A stretch of DNA of 64,000 bases from Chelatococcus asaccharovorans (GCF_003201475.1 NZ_QJJK01000018.1:1-64000); one strand, 5' to 3'. Shown: positions 37,222-47,088, counted from the first letter of the stretch. The notes: generated from the letters alone by a model not told the origin. Program-made: numbers and translations.

Positions 37222-40200
37222 TCAGAACGGTATCGACAGGCGCGCGCTGACCTCTTGCGACAGATATTTGTCACCGATGCCCGCCTTGTATTCGGCGCGC
37301 AGATCATAACTGTCATTGCTGTAGAGCTGGGCACCGGCTGTCAGATTGACGAGGCGGCCCGGCATCGCGGCCTCCGCCATGAAGTCCTGAACCGGCGCGA
37401 GCGAATCCGTGAAGCCGACGCCGATGCGCATGCTGTCCTTCGCGAGGAAGGTGATACCAACCGATGCATAGGGCCGCAGCCACATATCCGGGTTGATATC
37501 GATACGCCCGCCGATCTCGACCGCCGGCGTGAAGGCGACGTTCCATTGCTGCGCGGACGCGAAACGCAGGTGCGTCAGGCCACTGCCGGTCTCGTTGTAA
37601 CCGGGCATGGAGGTGTACATGAGGTCGAGATCTGCATAGGGCTTGAGGTACCAGTTGTCCCGCACGACCTCATAGCTCGCCCGCAACCGCCCGGCGGCGG
37701 TCCACACGGTCGACGTCCCACCGGATGCCGCAAGCGAAGGCCCGATGTTCAGCACACGGTCCGTGTCGTAGCGCCCCCAGCCGATATGCCCCGAGGCTGC
37801 AAGGAGCCAAGGCCCGATCTGATGCTTGAGCGCGAGAGACACATCAAGAGCGTCACCCGACGTCTTCGAGAAGCCGTGGCTGTCGGAGAGGTTCGAGTGG
37901 GTGTAACCGATGGTGCCGCCCAGGAACCAGTCCTTCGCGAACTCATGCTGCGCGCCGAGGCGGTAAGTCGCGGCACGCTGGCTGTATCCCGTCACGTCAT
38001 GGGACGAGGATTGCCGGGTCCAGCTTCCCGTCACCCGCGCCCAGGCGCAGCTTGTTTCCTGGAGCAGCGTGCCGGTTCCGGCAAAGGCAGGGCAGCTCAT
38101 CGCCATGCCCATCGATACGCCGGCGCCGAGCGTCTGCGACGCCGCAACGCTGACCGACTCGTCCGGGGACATGCTGTCGATTGCCTCGCGATAGTCCGAC
38201 ACGGAGGTGACATTGGCGAGATCACCGAACGTCTTGGCGTTCCCGGCCGAAATCGCGCCGCTGTCCCAGATCTGCTGCAGATGCCCCAAGGCGGCCGTTT
38301 CGGTCGGCGTGAGTTCAACGCCAGCGGGCGCGTTGAAAGCGGCCGTCGGCGTGATGTCGACCGCGTTGCCACCGGCCTTGGCTGTCCAGCGGATAGGACT
38401 GGCCGAGTTCGCTTCAGCCTTGAGGTCCGGCAACACCGTCAGCGTGCCCGTCGATGTCGCGACGCGGAAGGTTTCCGGCCGCAGGCCGCCAACGGCATAG
38501 GGCTCGATGGTGCCGCCGAGATCCATAGATCCGTCGACGCGCAGCAGATCGCTGCGCGGTTGGCCCGCGAGCTGCGTGCTGCTCACGTCGACCTGCAGCC
38601 GGCCGCTGTCGCTTTGCGAGAAGTGCCCCTTGAGGGCCGCCGTGGCGATGCTGCCGCGCCCGCCGACATCGAAGATGCCGTCGTTGTTGAAGCGGCCGGA
38701 TGGGCCGAGATCGGCAATGCCGCGCCCGCCCGTGCGATAGGTCCCATCCTCATAGTTGTTGAAGATATTGACCTCGCGGGTTCCCTGCGCGAGCACGAGA
38801 TCACCGATGACCGTGCCGCTGTTGTGGATGGTCTCCTCGCCATGGGAGGCGAGAATGGCCCGGTCCGAGCGTGCCTTGATGACCGACCCTTTGGTGAAGG
38901 TCAGCTTGTTCGCCTGTCCGCCATCCAGCCTGATTGCCGCGCCTTCCCCCGAACCGCCGTTCACGGTCCCGTCGAAGGTGATGGCGATCTGCCCGAGCGA
39001 ACTGCCCTCGAGAACCGCACCCGACGACGACTGCATGCCGCTCTGGGCGAAGATGCCAACCGAGCCTGCGCCGGCGGTATCGATCTTGCCGCGCAGATCA
39101 ACGGTGATAGAGCCGCCCGACTGCTCAGCACCCGAACGGATACCGGCCGTCGGCGTCAGCTGCGGGAGCACGATGCCCTTTGCATCGGCCAGAATGCCGC
39201 CGCCACCGCCGAGGCTCTGGGCCACGATGCCGTGGGCGTTGTCTCCCGTCGTGCTGATCTCGGTTTGGCCCTTGCTGCCGGACATTTCGATGCGGACCGT
39301 GCCGCCACGCCCTGAGGCGCGATTCACGCTGTCGAGAAAGCTCGCATAGCCGACCGTGCCGGTCGACAAGGCACCGCTATAGCCGCCCCCACCGCCGATC
39401 GATTGCGCGAGGATCGCCGTCGCGCCCGCCCCCGTGGTCTTCGTCGTGCTGCCGGCGCTCATTTCCACGGTCACCTGGTCGGCCGAGCCGCGGGCCCCGG
39501 CAACGCCGCCGAGCCGGCCTGTCGTGGCGACCGTCGTCGCACCGCTGGCTTCGCCTCCGCTGACAAGGCCACCGCCGCCGCCGATGGACTGCGCCAGGAT
39601 GCCAAAGGCATTCCGGCCGGAGGTGGCGATCGCATCAGACGACTTCACCGTCACGGCGCCGCCATTACCCTGCACGCCGCTGCCGCCGAGCTCCAGCTTG
39701 TAGGCCTGCTTCTGAGACGGGTTCGCACGCCGCGCCGCCTCGGCTTCCGCGATGGCGGCATCCACGTTGATATCGTAGCGCTTCAGGAAGTCCTTCTCGG
39801 CGCTGTTGAGCACGCCCTTGAGGTCGGCCGCGGCGTTGACGTCGCGACGATTGAGGAGGATCAACCCGCCGCCGCCGCCGATGGATTGGGCGACCACGCC
39901 ATGGGCTTCCGCGCCGGTCGTGCTGATCGACCCGATGTTGTCGATGATCACCCTTTGGCCGGAACCGTAGGCGCCACCGGCGCCGCCAGCCGTCAACGTG
40001 ACGGGATCGAACGGCGAGCCGCCTTCGTCGATACCGGTGCTGCCGAGACCACCGCCGCCGCCGATCGACTGCCCGAGAATGCCGAAGCCCGAAACGCCTT
40101 CGGTCAGGATCTTACCCGTATTGGTGACTGTGACGGATCCCCCGTCTCCGCCCGCGCCGCCGGCCCCGCCAAGGCTGACCTTCACATTCACGAGCTTGGC

Positions 40201-43200
40201 GCCGGGTGTCGTGGAGGCGCCACCATTGCCGCCGCCGCCGCCGATCGACTGCGCGAAGATGCCGGCAGCGCCGGTGCCGAAGGTCGAAATCGTGCCCGCG
40301 TTACTCAGCGTGACGGTGCCGCCAAAACCGCCGGCGCCACCCTTGCCGCCAATGCTCTGGCCATAGGACACCGTAACCGGGGCGCTGTGCGACCATTTCC
40401 TCCGCGCGGCGAGTTTCGGCAGATATTTGAGCACGGCGCTCTTCATGCCGAAGGACTTCGCTTCCCTGATGAGGGTCGCGGTCAGATCATCCACCGGACC
40501 GGCCGACCCACTGCCGCCGCTGCCGCCACCGCCGCCGATCGACTGCGCCTGAATGCCGAAGGCGCCCTCGCCATGCGTCTCGATGGTGGCGCCGGATTTG
40601 TTCGCGACCGTGACCAGGCCGCCGTTGTTGCCGCTGCCGCCGTCGCCGCCGATGACGAAAGACCCCTGGACCTTGTTGTCGGTGCTCGCATGGCCCGAAG
40701 CCGCCAAGCCACCGCCGCCGCCGATCGACTGCGCCAGAATCCCCCGGGCGTCGGCACCCGTGGTCAGGATCGAGCCCGTATTCGACAGATCCACCGCGCC
40801 ACCGACGCCGCCACTGCCGCCCTTGCCGCCCACGGCGACCGTCGCGGCGACGCTCGTCACGGCCGATGCGGGAACGCTGCCCGCACTGCCGGGAAGACGC
40901 GTGGATGATTTCGAAATGCCCACCCCGCCGACGCCGCCGCCGCCGCCCACGCTCAGCGCATGCATGCCCATGGCGGCAAAGCCCGCGGTATCGATGCTGC
41001 CGCTGTTGCTGAGATTGACGGTGCCGCCGGCGTTTCCGGAGCCACCGTCCCCGCCGAGGCTGACATTGATCGAGGCAGCCTTGCTGAGGCCGAGCGAATA
41101 GCCCGCCACGTCGGCGCCACCGCCGGCCCCGCCGCCACCGCCGATGCTCCCCGCCATCATTGCGGTCGCCTGGTCGCCGGTCGTCTTCACCGCCTTGTTG
41201 TTGGTGATGCGGACCGTCCCACCTGATCCGCCGGCGCCGCCACTGCCGCCGATCCCGACCGAGACGCCGACATTCACGATGCTGTTGCCGCCCACGGTCG
41301 ATGCCGTAGCGTCCGCAAAGCCGCCGCGTCCGCCGCCACCGCCGATACTCAAGCCGACGATACCGAGCGCATCGCTTCCGTTCGTTGTGATCTGTCCGGT
41401 ATTGTTGACCGTGACATCCTTGGCGCTGCCGCCCTTGCCGCCAGTCGCGCCCAGAGCCACGGCAACGGCGATATTCGGCAGCTGCTTGATGGCGCCGAAC
41501 GATGCCGCCTGGGCAAGCGAGGCTCCTGCAATGCCGCCGCCGCCGCCGATGCTCATGGCCTCGATGCCGTTCGCCCGCACGCCGCTGGTCGTGATGGAGG
41601 TCGCATTGGATATCTGGACCGTATCACCCGATCCGCCAGGACCGCCATTCGCGCCGAGCGCGATAGCGACCGCGGCCTGGACGCCGAAGGTCCGCGCCTC
41701 GGCCGAACCGCCGACACCACCGCCGCCGCCGATCGACTGGGCGACGATACCGGAGGCGCCTTCGCCCTTCGTGGCAATGCCGCGTCCATCCGCGGAGCCC
41801 GCCCCGCCGGCGCTCGCGATATTATTGACCGTGACAGCGCGGCCGTCACCGCCACCGCCGGCAGAGCCTCCCAACGCCTTGGTATAGATCAGACCATAAG
41901 CGGAGGCGTCACCACCACCCCCGCCACCGCCGCCGACGCTCTGCGCGAGCATGCCGAACGCGTTCTTGCCCTCGGTATCGATGCGGTTGGCATTGGTGAC
42001 GGTCACCGTGTCGCCGTTGCCGCCGGTGCCCCCCGGCCCGCCCGAGGCGAAAAACACGAACGACGCATCGCCGCCGGCGCCACCGCCGCCCGCCGGGGGA
42101 TTGACGAGGTTGGACTGGAAGGCGAGTACCGCGTTGCCCCCGCCGACACTCTGCGCCACCATGGCGGAGCTGCCCTCACCCTTCGTCGTGATGGTGCCCG
42201 CATTGGAGAGCGTGACCCGGCCGGCGTTACCCGCAGCGCCGCCGCCGCCGCCGTAAACGAAACCGTCTCCGCCAAACCCGCCCGTTCCACCGACGGATTG
42301 CGCGACGAGGCCATAGGCGAAATTGCCGGAGGTCTCGATGGAGCCCGATAGGGTCGCCTCGATATGACCGCCTGCACCACCGGCGCCGCCATCGCTGCCA
42401 CGGCCACCGCCAGCAGCGGTGCCGCCCTTGCCCCCTTTGCCGCCCACGCTTTGCAACACGAATGCCGGCGCGTAATCTCCCGTCGTCTTGATGGATCCGG
42501 CGCTCGACAAGGAGATGGACGGCCGGTTGTCGGATCGCGCGGCGCTGCCGGCATGTCCGCCCGCGGAATCCTGGCCGTGGGCGCGGGAACCGTCGCCGCC
42601 GATGGATTCAATGACGACGGCCGCGGCGCCCGTGCCATGCGTCGTCACCGATGCGCCCTTGTCGATCGTAAGCTTGGCAAGGCCGCTTGCTCCGCCCATG
42701 CCGGCACCGGCTGCAGCCGACCCTCCCGAAAGAATGCCCTCCGCGCCCCCGGCGCCGCCCTTCGAGGACACGACAATGCCACCGAGATAGCGGGCAAAGG
42801 TCTCCAGACTGGATTGATGGGTGACTGTCACGTCTCCACCGGCACCACCAGCCCCGGCGGAGGCGTAAAGTTCCAGGTGATCGTCCATGACGGCGAGATT
42901 ACCGGCGCCGCCACGGCCACCGATCGAGTACACGCCAAGAAGAGACGATAGCGAAGCCGGTGCCGTGCCGGACGTCGGATCTCCGGTCTGGACGGCCGAT
43001 GCGGCCTGGACAAAGGTCACGGTACCGCCCGCGCCGCCTGTGGCACCGCCCATATCGGACTTCAGCCCGGTGCCGCCCTGCCCTCCGATGGAGCCGAACT
43101 CGATGGCGCGCTGTGCGATGCCAGTGTTGATGACGGTATTGTTCCGGTAGTCGAGGAGGGGCCCGCCACTCCCGGCCATTGCCTCATACGCCTTATACCA

Positions 43201-43443
43201 CCACCACATTCCCGTGGAGTAGGCATCGCTGCCCTTGGCACCCGTCTCCACGCGCTTGATGAGCAGGGGCGGGTTATTGATGAGGACCGCTTCCGACCGT
43301 GCGGATCCGGCCGCGAGCACAACCGCAGAAGCACTGATACCCGCAAGGAGTTGAAGGCGGAAACCGCCGCGCGGCTGAGCACAATGCTCAACGGTTTGGC
43401 GCGCGCGTTCGATTACACCGCAGACCTGAATGGTCGTGTTCAT
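37222..43443 (-). CDS. Giant glycine-rich autotransporter (type V secretion)
   Basis: A 2073-residue outer-membrane autotransporter. An extended signal region comes first (about 50 residues, with LQLLAGISASAVVLAAGSAR). The passenger is very long and Gly/Ser/Ala-rich, built of roughly 80-100-residue units. Each unit ends in a variant of QSIGGGGG; about nineteen such motifs are visible. This fits a right-handed beta-helix adhesin. The beta-barrel domain occupies about the last 280 residues (SWTRQSSSHDVTGYSQRAATYRLG onward) and ends in RLSIPF with the terminal Phe used by BAM. ATG at 43443 follows a G-rich site. It is transcribed alone. Surface adhesion is inferred; no catalytic triad was seen in the passenger. 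Confidence 0.88.
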   Translation of the reverse strand: MNTTIQVCGVIERARQTVEHCAQPRGGFRLQLLAGISASAVVLAAGSARSEAVLINNPPLLIKRVETGAKGSDAYSTGMWWWYKAYEAMAGSGGPLLDYRNNTVINTGIAQRAIEFGSIGGQGGTGLKSDMGGATGGAGGTVTFVQAASAVQTGDPTSGTAPASLSSLLGVYSIGGRGGAGNLAVMDDHLELYASAGAGGAGGDVTVTHQSSLETFARYLGGIVVSSKGGAGGAEGILSGGSAAAGAGMGGASGLAKLTIDKGASVTTHGTGAAAVVIESIGGDGSRAHGQDSAGGHAGSAARSDNRPSISLSSAGSIKTTGDYAPAFVLQSVGGKGGKGGTAAGGGRGSDGGAGGAGGHIEATLSGSIETSGNFAYGLVAQSVGGTGGFGGDGFVYGGGGGAAGNAGRVTLSNAGTITTKGEGSSAMVAQSVGGGNAVLAFQSNLVNPPAGGGGAGGDASFVFFASGGPGGTGGNGDTVTVTNANRIDTEGKNAFGMLAQSVGGGGGGGGDASAYGLIYTKALGGSAGGGGDGRAVTVNNIASAGGAGSADGRGIATKGEGASGIVAQSIGGGGGVGGSAEARTFGVQAAVAIALGANGGPGGSGDTVQISNATSITTSGVRANGIEAMSIGGGGGIAGASLAQAASFGAIKQLPNIAVAVALGATGGKGGSAKDVTVNNTGQITTNGSDALGIVGLSIGGGGGRGGFADATASTVGGNSIVNVGVSVGIGGSGGAGGSGGTVRITNNKAVKTTGDQATAMMAGSIGGGGGAGGGADVAGYSLGLSKAASINVSLGGDGGSGNAGGTVNLSNSGSIDTAGFAAMGMHALSVGGGGGVGGVGISKSSTRLPGSAGSVPASAVTSVAATVAVGGKGGSGGVGGAVDLSNTGSILTTGADARGILAQSIGGGGGLAASGHASTDNKVQGSFVIGGDGGSGNNGGLVTVANKSGATIETHGEGAFGIQAQSIGGGGGSGGSGSAGPVDDLTATLIREAKSFGMKSAVLKYLPKLAARRKWSHSAPVTVSYGQSIGGKGGAGGFGGTVTLSNAGTISTFGTGAAGIFAQSIGGGGGNGGASTTPGAKLVNVKVSLGGAGGAGGDGGSVTVTNTGKILTEGVSGFGILGQSIGGGGGLGSTGIDEGGSPFDPVTLTAGGAGGAYGSGQRVIIDNIGSISTTGAEAHGVVAQSIGGGGGLILLNRRDVNAAADLKGVLNSAEKDFLKRYDINVDAAIAEAEAARRANPSQKQAYKLELGGSGVQGNGGAVTVKSSDAIATSGRNAFGILAQSIGGGGGLVSGGEASGATTVATTGRLGGVAGARGSADQVTVEMSAGSTTKTTGAGATAILAQSIGGGGGYSGALSTGTVGYASFLDSVNRASGRGGTVRIEMSGSKGQTEISTTGDNAHGIVAQSLGGGGGILADAKGIVLPQLTPTAGIRSGAEQSGGSITVDLRGKIDTAGAGSVGIFAQSGMQSSSGAVLEGSSLGQIAITFDGTVNGGSGEGAAIRLDGGQANKLTFTKGSVIKARSDRAILASHGEETIHNSGTVIGDLVLAQGTREVNIFNNYEDGTYRTGGRGIADLGPSGRFNNDGIFDVGGRGSIATAALKGHFSQSDSGRLQVDVSSTQLAGQPRSDLLRVDGSMDLGGTIEPYAVGGLRPETFRVATSTGTLTVLPDLKAEANSASPIRWTAKAGGNAVDITPTAAFNAPAGVELTPTETAALGHLQQIWDSGAISAGNAKTFGDLANVTSVSDYREAIDSMSPDESVSVAASQTLGAGVSMGMAMSCPAFAGTGTLLQETSCAWARVTGSWTRQSSSHDVTGYSQRAATYRLGAQHEFAKDWFLGGTIGYTHSNLSDSHGFSKTSGDALDVSLALKHQIGPWLLAASGHIGWGRYDTDRVLNIGPSLAASGGTSTVWTAAGRLRASYEVVRDNWYLKPYADLDLMYTSMPGYNETGSGLTHLRFASAQQWNVAFTPAVEIGGRIDINPDMWLRPYASVGITFLAKDSMRIGVGFTDSLAPVQDFMAEAAMPGRLVNLTAGAQLYSNDSYDLRAEYKAGIGDKYLSQEVSARLSIPF

Positions 43444-43752
43444 TCACCCCCCCAAACAGCACAGCTCAGCGCAAAATCTGCGCGAATCGCCACAGCCCAC
43501 TTTTTCGTAGCAAGAGTGGTTTTCTGTGTAAATCTTATTGGAGGCTATTGAGCTTGGACGTGACTATGCTTCCGCTATTGCTATTTGTTTCTCCCGTTGC
43601 GGTCGATCACCATGTGGAACGGGCTTCGCCGAAGCCGCGCTCGAATAGCACTTGGTTCAAGGCGAGCACGTGGGTCGTGGCCGGCCCTTGCGAGGCCGCC
43701 CATCGAGAACGGGAAAGCCCGCCGCCGGCCGAGGCCGCTAGGGTCATGAGTA
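43444..43752. other. Gap upstream of the autotransporter gene
   Basis: These 309 bases hold the probable promoter of the minus-strand autotransporter gene, with the most AT-rich stretch near 43490-43580. A 111-codon plus-strand frame starting at 43548 was judged a shadow because it runs into the opposite-strand gene and has no ribosome binding site. Nothing else is seen. Confidence 0.4.
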
Positions 43753-44265
43753 TTAGAGGATCTTGGCGTCGTAAACCTCGCTGGCCGATTTGCTCAGAAG
43801 CCGCTGCGCCATGTCGTTCTTCAACCAGACAAGGCGCTCCTCTTCCGCAGCGGTGCGGTTTTCCTTCGCCGCAAGAGCGATGAATTCATCACGAACAAGG
43901 CCAGGACGCAGGGTAAGGTCGATCGTCTTGCCGCGATAGTGGAAGCGGAAGAGATAACGCCCCTTCGGGCTTGAAAGCACGTCGTCACCGGCCAGCGCGA
44001 GATCGACGTTGTAACGCCCCGCCGTCACCATGCGCGTCACCATCTCAAAGGCATCACGCCCGCCGGGGCCCGGAAAGGCCGTGTCCATCGACAGTTCGCG
44101 CCGTTCCGGGGGATTGCCACCGTCGAGCAGGGGGAACGCCCGCTGCATCACCTTGAAGGCATGGGCCACACCGCCGGGAAAGCCGAAGCCGTGGTATTTG
44201 AGTATCTCCGCGAACGTGAAGGTGATCGGCTGGCCGTTCTCGTGAACAGTGATTGTATCGCTCAT
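43753..44265 (-). CDS. Hypothetical protein, weakly FmdE-like
   Basis: A 170-residue soluble protein. FAEILKYHGFGFPGGVAHAF followed by a region rich in Gly and Pro recalls the HGHxCPG start of FmdE-type metal-binding proteins, but the Cys and second His are missing. The later part (FRFHYRGKTIDLTLRP, then a helical tail LVWLKNDMAQRLL) is not family-specific. The conserved look of the sequence and its normal codon bias support a real gene. ATG at 44265 has no strong ribosome binding site. It stands alone, with the first 169-bp repeat copy 158 bases upstream. Function is unknown. Confidence 0.65.
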   Translation of the reverse strand: MSDTITVHENGQPITFTFAEILKYHGFGFPGGVAHAFKVMQRAFPLLDGGNPPERRELSMDTAFPGPGGRDAFEMVTRMVTAGRYNVDLALAGDDVLSSPKGRYLFRFHYRGKTIDLTLRPGLVRDEFIALAAKENRTAAEEERLVWLKNDMAQRLLSKSASEVYDAKIL

Positions 44266-44422
44266 CGTGGGTGAAGTCCTTGTTGCAGCGAGGGCGGCGC
44301 CGCGCGCTCAGCGTCTGGTCGTCCGGGCAAACAGGCGTCGGGATCGATGGAACGGGCGACCGTCACATTGCTGCGGTGCTGTACCATGAAGAACCGTCCT
44401 TCCATCAGGCTCCCGCACTTGG

Positions 44423-44591
44423 CTGGTGGAGCGAATTTGACATGTGAGTCCCGCCTGACATGAAGCTCCCGATCAAATGTCAAATTCAAAAGCTCTACTA
44501 GAACCAATAACTTGCTAGTGGTTCTCTTGACTCCGACATTGGCTCCAAGGCCCGTATCAGGCAGATGCAAATATCGGAGCAGAACCACTAG
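44423..44591 (+). repeat. 169-bp double-hairpin repeat, copy 1
   Basis: Two imperfect palindromic arms lie side by side: one of about 79 bases based on TGGAGCGAATTTGACAT and its inverse, then the linker AACCAATAACTTG, then one of about 77 bases running from CTAGTGGTTC to GAACCACTAG. The left end reads CTGG instead of CTAG, so this copy is a little degraded. It is in the same orientation as copy 2, with the iron-uptake operon between them. There is no coding capacity. Confidence 0.9.
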
Positions 44592-45052
44592 AACATCGGC
44601 GCGATACCGCGAAGGGCGCAGGCCTCAGGTCGACATCACGCGGGCCCGACCGGACCGGCAAGCCCGAGAAGATGAGCCGAACGCGAGGCGGGCGGGGCCC
44701 TATGTCTCGCCGCCATTCGGCTGCGAAGCAAGTTAAATCTATACGTTGGAAGAATTACAAAGTAATCAAAGCCAGGACCGCAACCGAGTCCGCACCGACG
44801 GGCTCTCGCGTTATCCGCAATCCCCTGATTTTTATTAGATTAATTCAAAACAAGATTCTTTCATGTGCTGTTGATTTCGCCGGCCGCGGCGCTATACATA
44901 GGCCATCCGCCTGGAGCATGTCCTGTGAACTCCAGTTCACCGAACATGCCCCAGGTCTTTGTTTTCACGCATTTTCTTCACGCGAACCGGTTTCCACTTC
45001 GCTCGAAAATGCTCTAGGTCTCAGCTCGATATCCGAGCAAGGGGGTCCCAAG
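44592..45052. repeat. Intergenic mosaic with two hairpins, including a RIME-like element, before efeU
   Basis: This stretch of 461 bases has no supported gene. One hairpin spans 44913-44952 (GGAGCATGTCCTGTGAAC against GTTCACCGAACATGCCCC, 15 of 18 pairing). A second spans 44969-45012, with outer arms GCATTTTC/GAAAATGC and core CGCGAACCGG. The second resembles a repeat common in intergenic DNA of Rhizobium, Mesorhizobium and relatives. The AT-rich part near 44740-44870 may hold the efe promoter; no Fur or Irr-type box was clear. Confidence 0.7.
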
Positions 45053-45904
45053 ACGCTTGCTCCGTTTCTCGTCATGCTGCGCGAAGGCATCGAAGCGGCC
45101 CTGATTACGGGCATCATCGCGAGTTACCTCCGGCAAACCGGCCGCTCCGCGTGGATGCCAGTGGTCTGGGTCGGGATTTTCCTGGCGGTGGCTGCTTCGC
45201 TCCTCGTCGGTGCCGGACTGCAACTGGTCAGCGCTGAATTTCCGCAGAAAGCCCAGGAGCTTTTTGAGGCGCTTGTGGGGCTGGTCGCGGTGGGCGTTCT
45301 CGTGTCGATGGTCTTCTGGATGCGCAAGGCGGCGCGCTCCATGAAATTGCAACTCCACCACGCGATCGATGACGCCTTCCAGCCAGGATCGGCCGGCGGA
45401 TGGGCTCTCGTCGCAATGGTGTTTTTTGCGGTGATGCGCGAAGGTCTGGAATCGGTCTTCTTCCTTCTCGCGATCTTCCAGCAAAGCCCGAGCCCGCTAG
45501 CGCCCTTGGGCGCTCTCGCCGGCCTCCTCTGCGCTGTCGCTGTCGGCTATCTCGTCTATATCGGCGGCATCAGGATCAACATGCGCCGTTTTTTCAACTG
45601 GACAGGCGCTTTCATCCTCCTTGTCGCGGCCGGCATCCTCTCGAGCGCCCTGCGCAATCTCCATGAGGCGGGCCTGTGGAATCTCTGGCAGGGCCGCGCC
45701 TACGATCTCAGCGACATCCTGCCGGCGTCCAGCCCCTTGGGGACAGTCCTGTCAGGCCTGTTCAGCTACCAGGAAGCGCCCGCGACGGGCGAAGTCGTCG
45801 TGTATCTGGCGTTCCTCGCCGTCAGCCTGGCTCTCTTCCTGCGCGGCGACGCGTCGTCCCCGGCGCGCCCGCTTCCGCAATCGGCCAGCGAGCCTCGGCC
45901 ATGA
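45053..45904 (+). CDS. efeU: EfeU/FTR1-type iron permease, apparently starting at ACG
   Basis: About 283 residues with seven predicted membrane spans. Both iron-binding REXXE motifs are present: MLREGIEAALI near the start and VMREGLESVFF midway, then FHEAGLWN-like NLHEAGLWNLW. Length matches Escherichia coli EfeU, which starts MFVPFLIMLREG. Here the aligned sequence is (T)LAPFLVMLREG, with ACG at 45053 exactly where ATG is expected and AGGGGG seven bases upstream. The first standard start, ATG at 45074, would cut the first span and has no ribosome binding site. Its stop overlaps efeO (ATGA). It imports ferric iron across the inner membrane with EfeO and EfeB. Confidence 0.9.
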   Translation, partial: TLAPFLVMLREGIEAALITGIIASYLRQTGRSAWMPVVWVGIFLAVAASLLVGAGLQLVSAEFPQKAQELFEALVGLVAVGVLVSMVFWMRKAARSMKLQLHHAIDDAFQPGSAGGWALVAMVFFAVMREGLESVFFLLAIFQQSPSPLAPLGALAGLLCAVAVGYLVYIGGIRINMRRFFNWTGAFILLVAAGILSSALRNLHEAGLWNLWQGRAYDLSDILPASSPLGTVLSGLFSYQEAPATGEVVVYLAFLAVSLALFLRGDASSPARPLPQSASEPRP

Positions 45905-47085
45905 GCGACGAACGCGGAGCCGGTCCCGTGCCCTCGCGCCTCATGCGCCTTGCCGTTGTCGGCGCCGCATGCCTTGCGGTGGCGAGCGGCGGGCTCTTCT
46001 ACTACGCCACCGTGAGCCGGCAGAGCGGCAACGCGGCCGCCGTCATCAAGGTGGAGGTAGGAGCCAAGGCGTGCACGCCGAACGCACTGACGCTTCCGGC
46101 GGGCCGGCATGTGTTCGAAATCCACAACACGTCTGATCGGCCCGTCGAATGGGAGATTCTCGACGGCATCATGGTGCTGGAGGAGCGGGAAAACATTGTT
46201 CCGGGCTTGCGGCAGACACTGGCTGCGAACCTGAAGCCCGGACAATATCAGATCACCTGCGGGCTGCTTTCCAACCCCCGCGGCAGCCTGACCGTCACCG
46301 CCAACGCCGCATCCGATGCCGCGGCCGCCACAGGGCCCGATCTCAAGGCCTTCATCGGCCCCTTGTCGGAGTACAAGGTGTTTCTGGCGATGCAGGGAGC
46401 GAGCCTTGTCGCGGCCACCGAGAAGCTTGCCGAAGCCGTCAAGTCCGGGGACCTGGAAGGCGCGCGCGCCCTCTACGAGCCCTCTCGGTTGCCCTACCGG
46501 CGGGTCGAAGCCGTCGCCATGCGCTGGGCTGATCTCCAGACCGCGATTGATCCCGTCGCCGACTATCTGGAGCGCCGCGAGAAGGACGATCATTTCACCG
46601 GCTACCATCGCCTCGAATACGGATTATTCGCCGCGAATGAAACGGCGTCGCTCGTGTCCGTCGCTGACAAGCTGGTGGCCGACGCGAACGAGCTGAAGGC
46701 GCGCATGCGCTCCATGAAACTGGCGCCCGACGACCTGTCGGGCGGCGCGGCACGGCTTGCCAGGCGTCTGGCCGACGGCAAGATCGAGAGCGGTGAAAAC
46801 GCCTACGCCCACAGCGATCTCGCCGATCTGAACGCGAGCCTGACCGGCATAGCCAAGATGGCGGGGCTCGTACGCCCCCTCATTCCCGATGGCTCCGGCG
46901 ATCTCGCCCAGGAACTCGACGCGCGGCTGAAGGCCGCCCGTCTCAGCCTCGATGCGCTGAAATCCGGCGACGGCTATGTCGCTTACGACAAGGTGGATGT
47001 GGCCGGCCGCAGGACGATCGCTGAGACCTTCCGGGCACTTGCCGACACGCTCGACAAGGTTTCCAACCGCCTGTCACTGGGATGA
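45901..47085 (+). CDS. efeO: Iron uptake periplasmic protein EfeO (cupredoxin plus M75)
   Basis: A 394-residue periplasmic protein. A membrane-anchor or signal sequence (LAVVGAACLAVASGGLFYYA) is followed by a cupredoxin-like domain (KACTPNALTLPAGRHVFEIHN, PGQYQITCGLL). The M75/imelysin-like domain starts near residue 150, with its metal motif in GYHRLEYGLFAANE (HxxE). The order is that of E. coli EfeO, which delivers iron to EfeU. ATG at 45901 overlaps the efeU stop. Three bases separate its stop from efeB. Confidence 0.93.
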   Translation: MSDERGAGPVPSRLMRLAVVGAACLAVASGGLFYYATVSRQSGNAAAVIKVEVGAKACTPNALTLPAGRHVFEIHNTSDRPVEWEILDGIMVLEERENIVPGLRQTLAANLKPGQYQITCGLLSNPRGSLTVTANAASDAAAATGPDLKAFIGPLSEYKVFLAMQGASLVAATEKLAEAVKSGDLEGARALYEPSRLPYRRVEAVAMRWADLQTAIDPVADYLERREKDDHFTGYHRLEYGLFAANETASLVSVADKLVADANELKARMRSMKLAPDDLSGGAARLARRLADGKIESGENAYAHSDLADLNASLTGIAKMAGLVRPLIPDGSGDLAQELDARLKAARLSLDALKSGDGYVAYDKVDVAGRRTIAETFRALADTLDKVSNRLSLG

Positions 47086-47088
47086 GCC

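Noticed and set aside
37255-42951. Very long plus-strand open frames opposite the autotransporter (for example 37255-39315 and 39403-40908)
   Set aside because: They mirror Gly/Ala/Ser codons of the real minus-strand gene, are Arg/Pro/Ala-rich, lack ribosome binding sites and show no family motifs.
37222-43443. CRISPR-like regular repeats
   Set aside because: The periodicity comes from protein-coding repeats of an autotransporter; the spacing is irregular and the units are coding.
43548-43883. A 111-codon plus-strand frame
   Set aside because: It overlaps the opposite-strand gene at 43753-44265, starts at TTG without a ribosome binding site and has no recognisable motif.
44672-45052. Upstream extension of the efeU frame
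   Set aside because: It translates intergenic hairpins, including a RIME-like element, and has no homology to EfeU.
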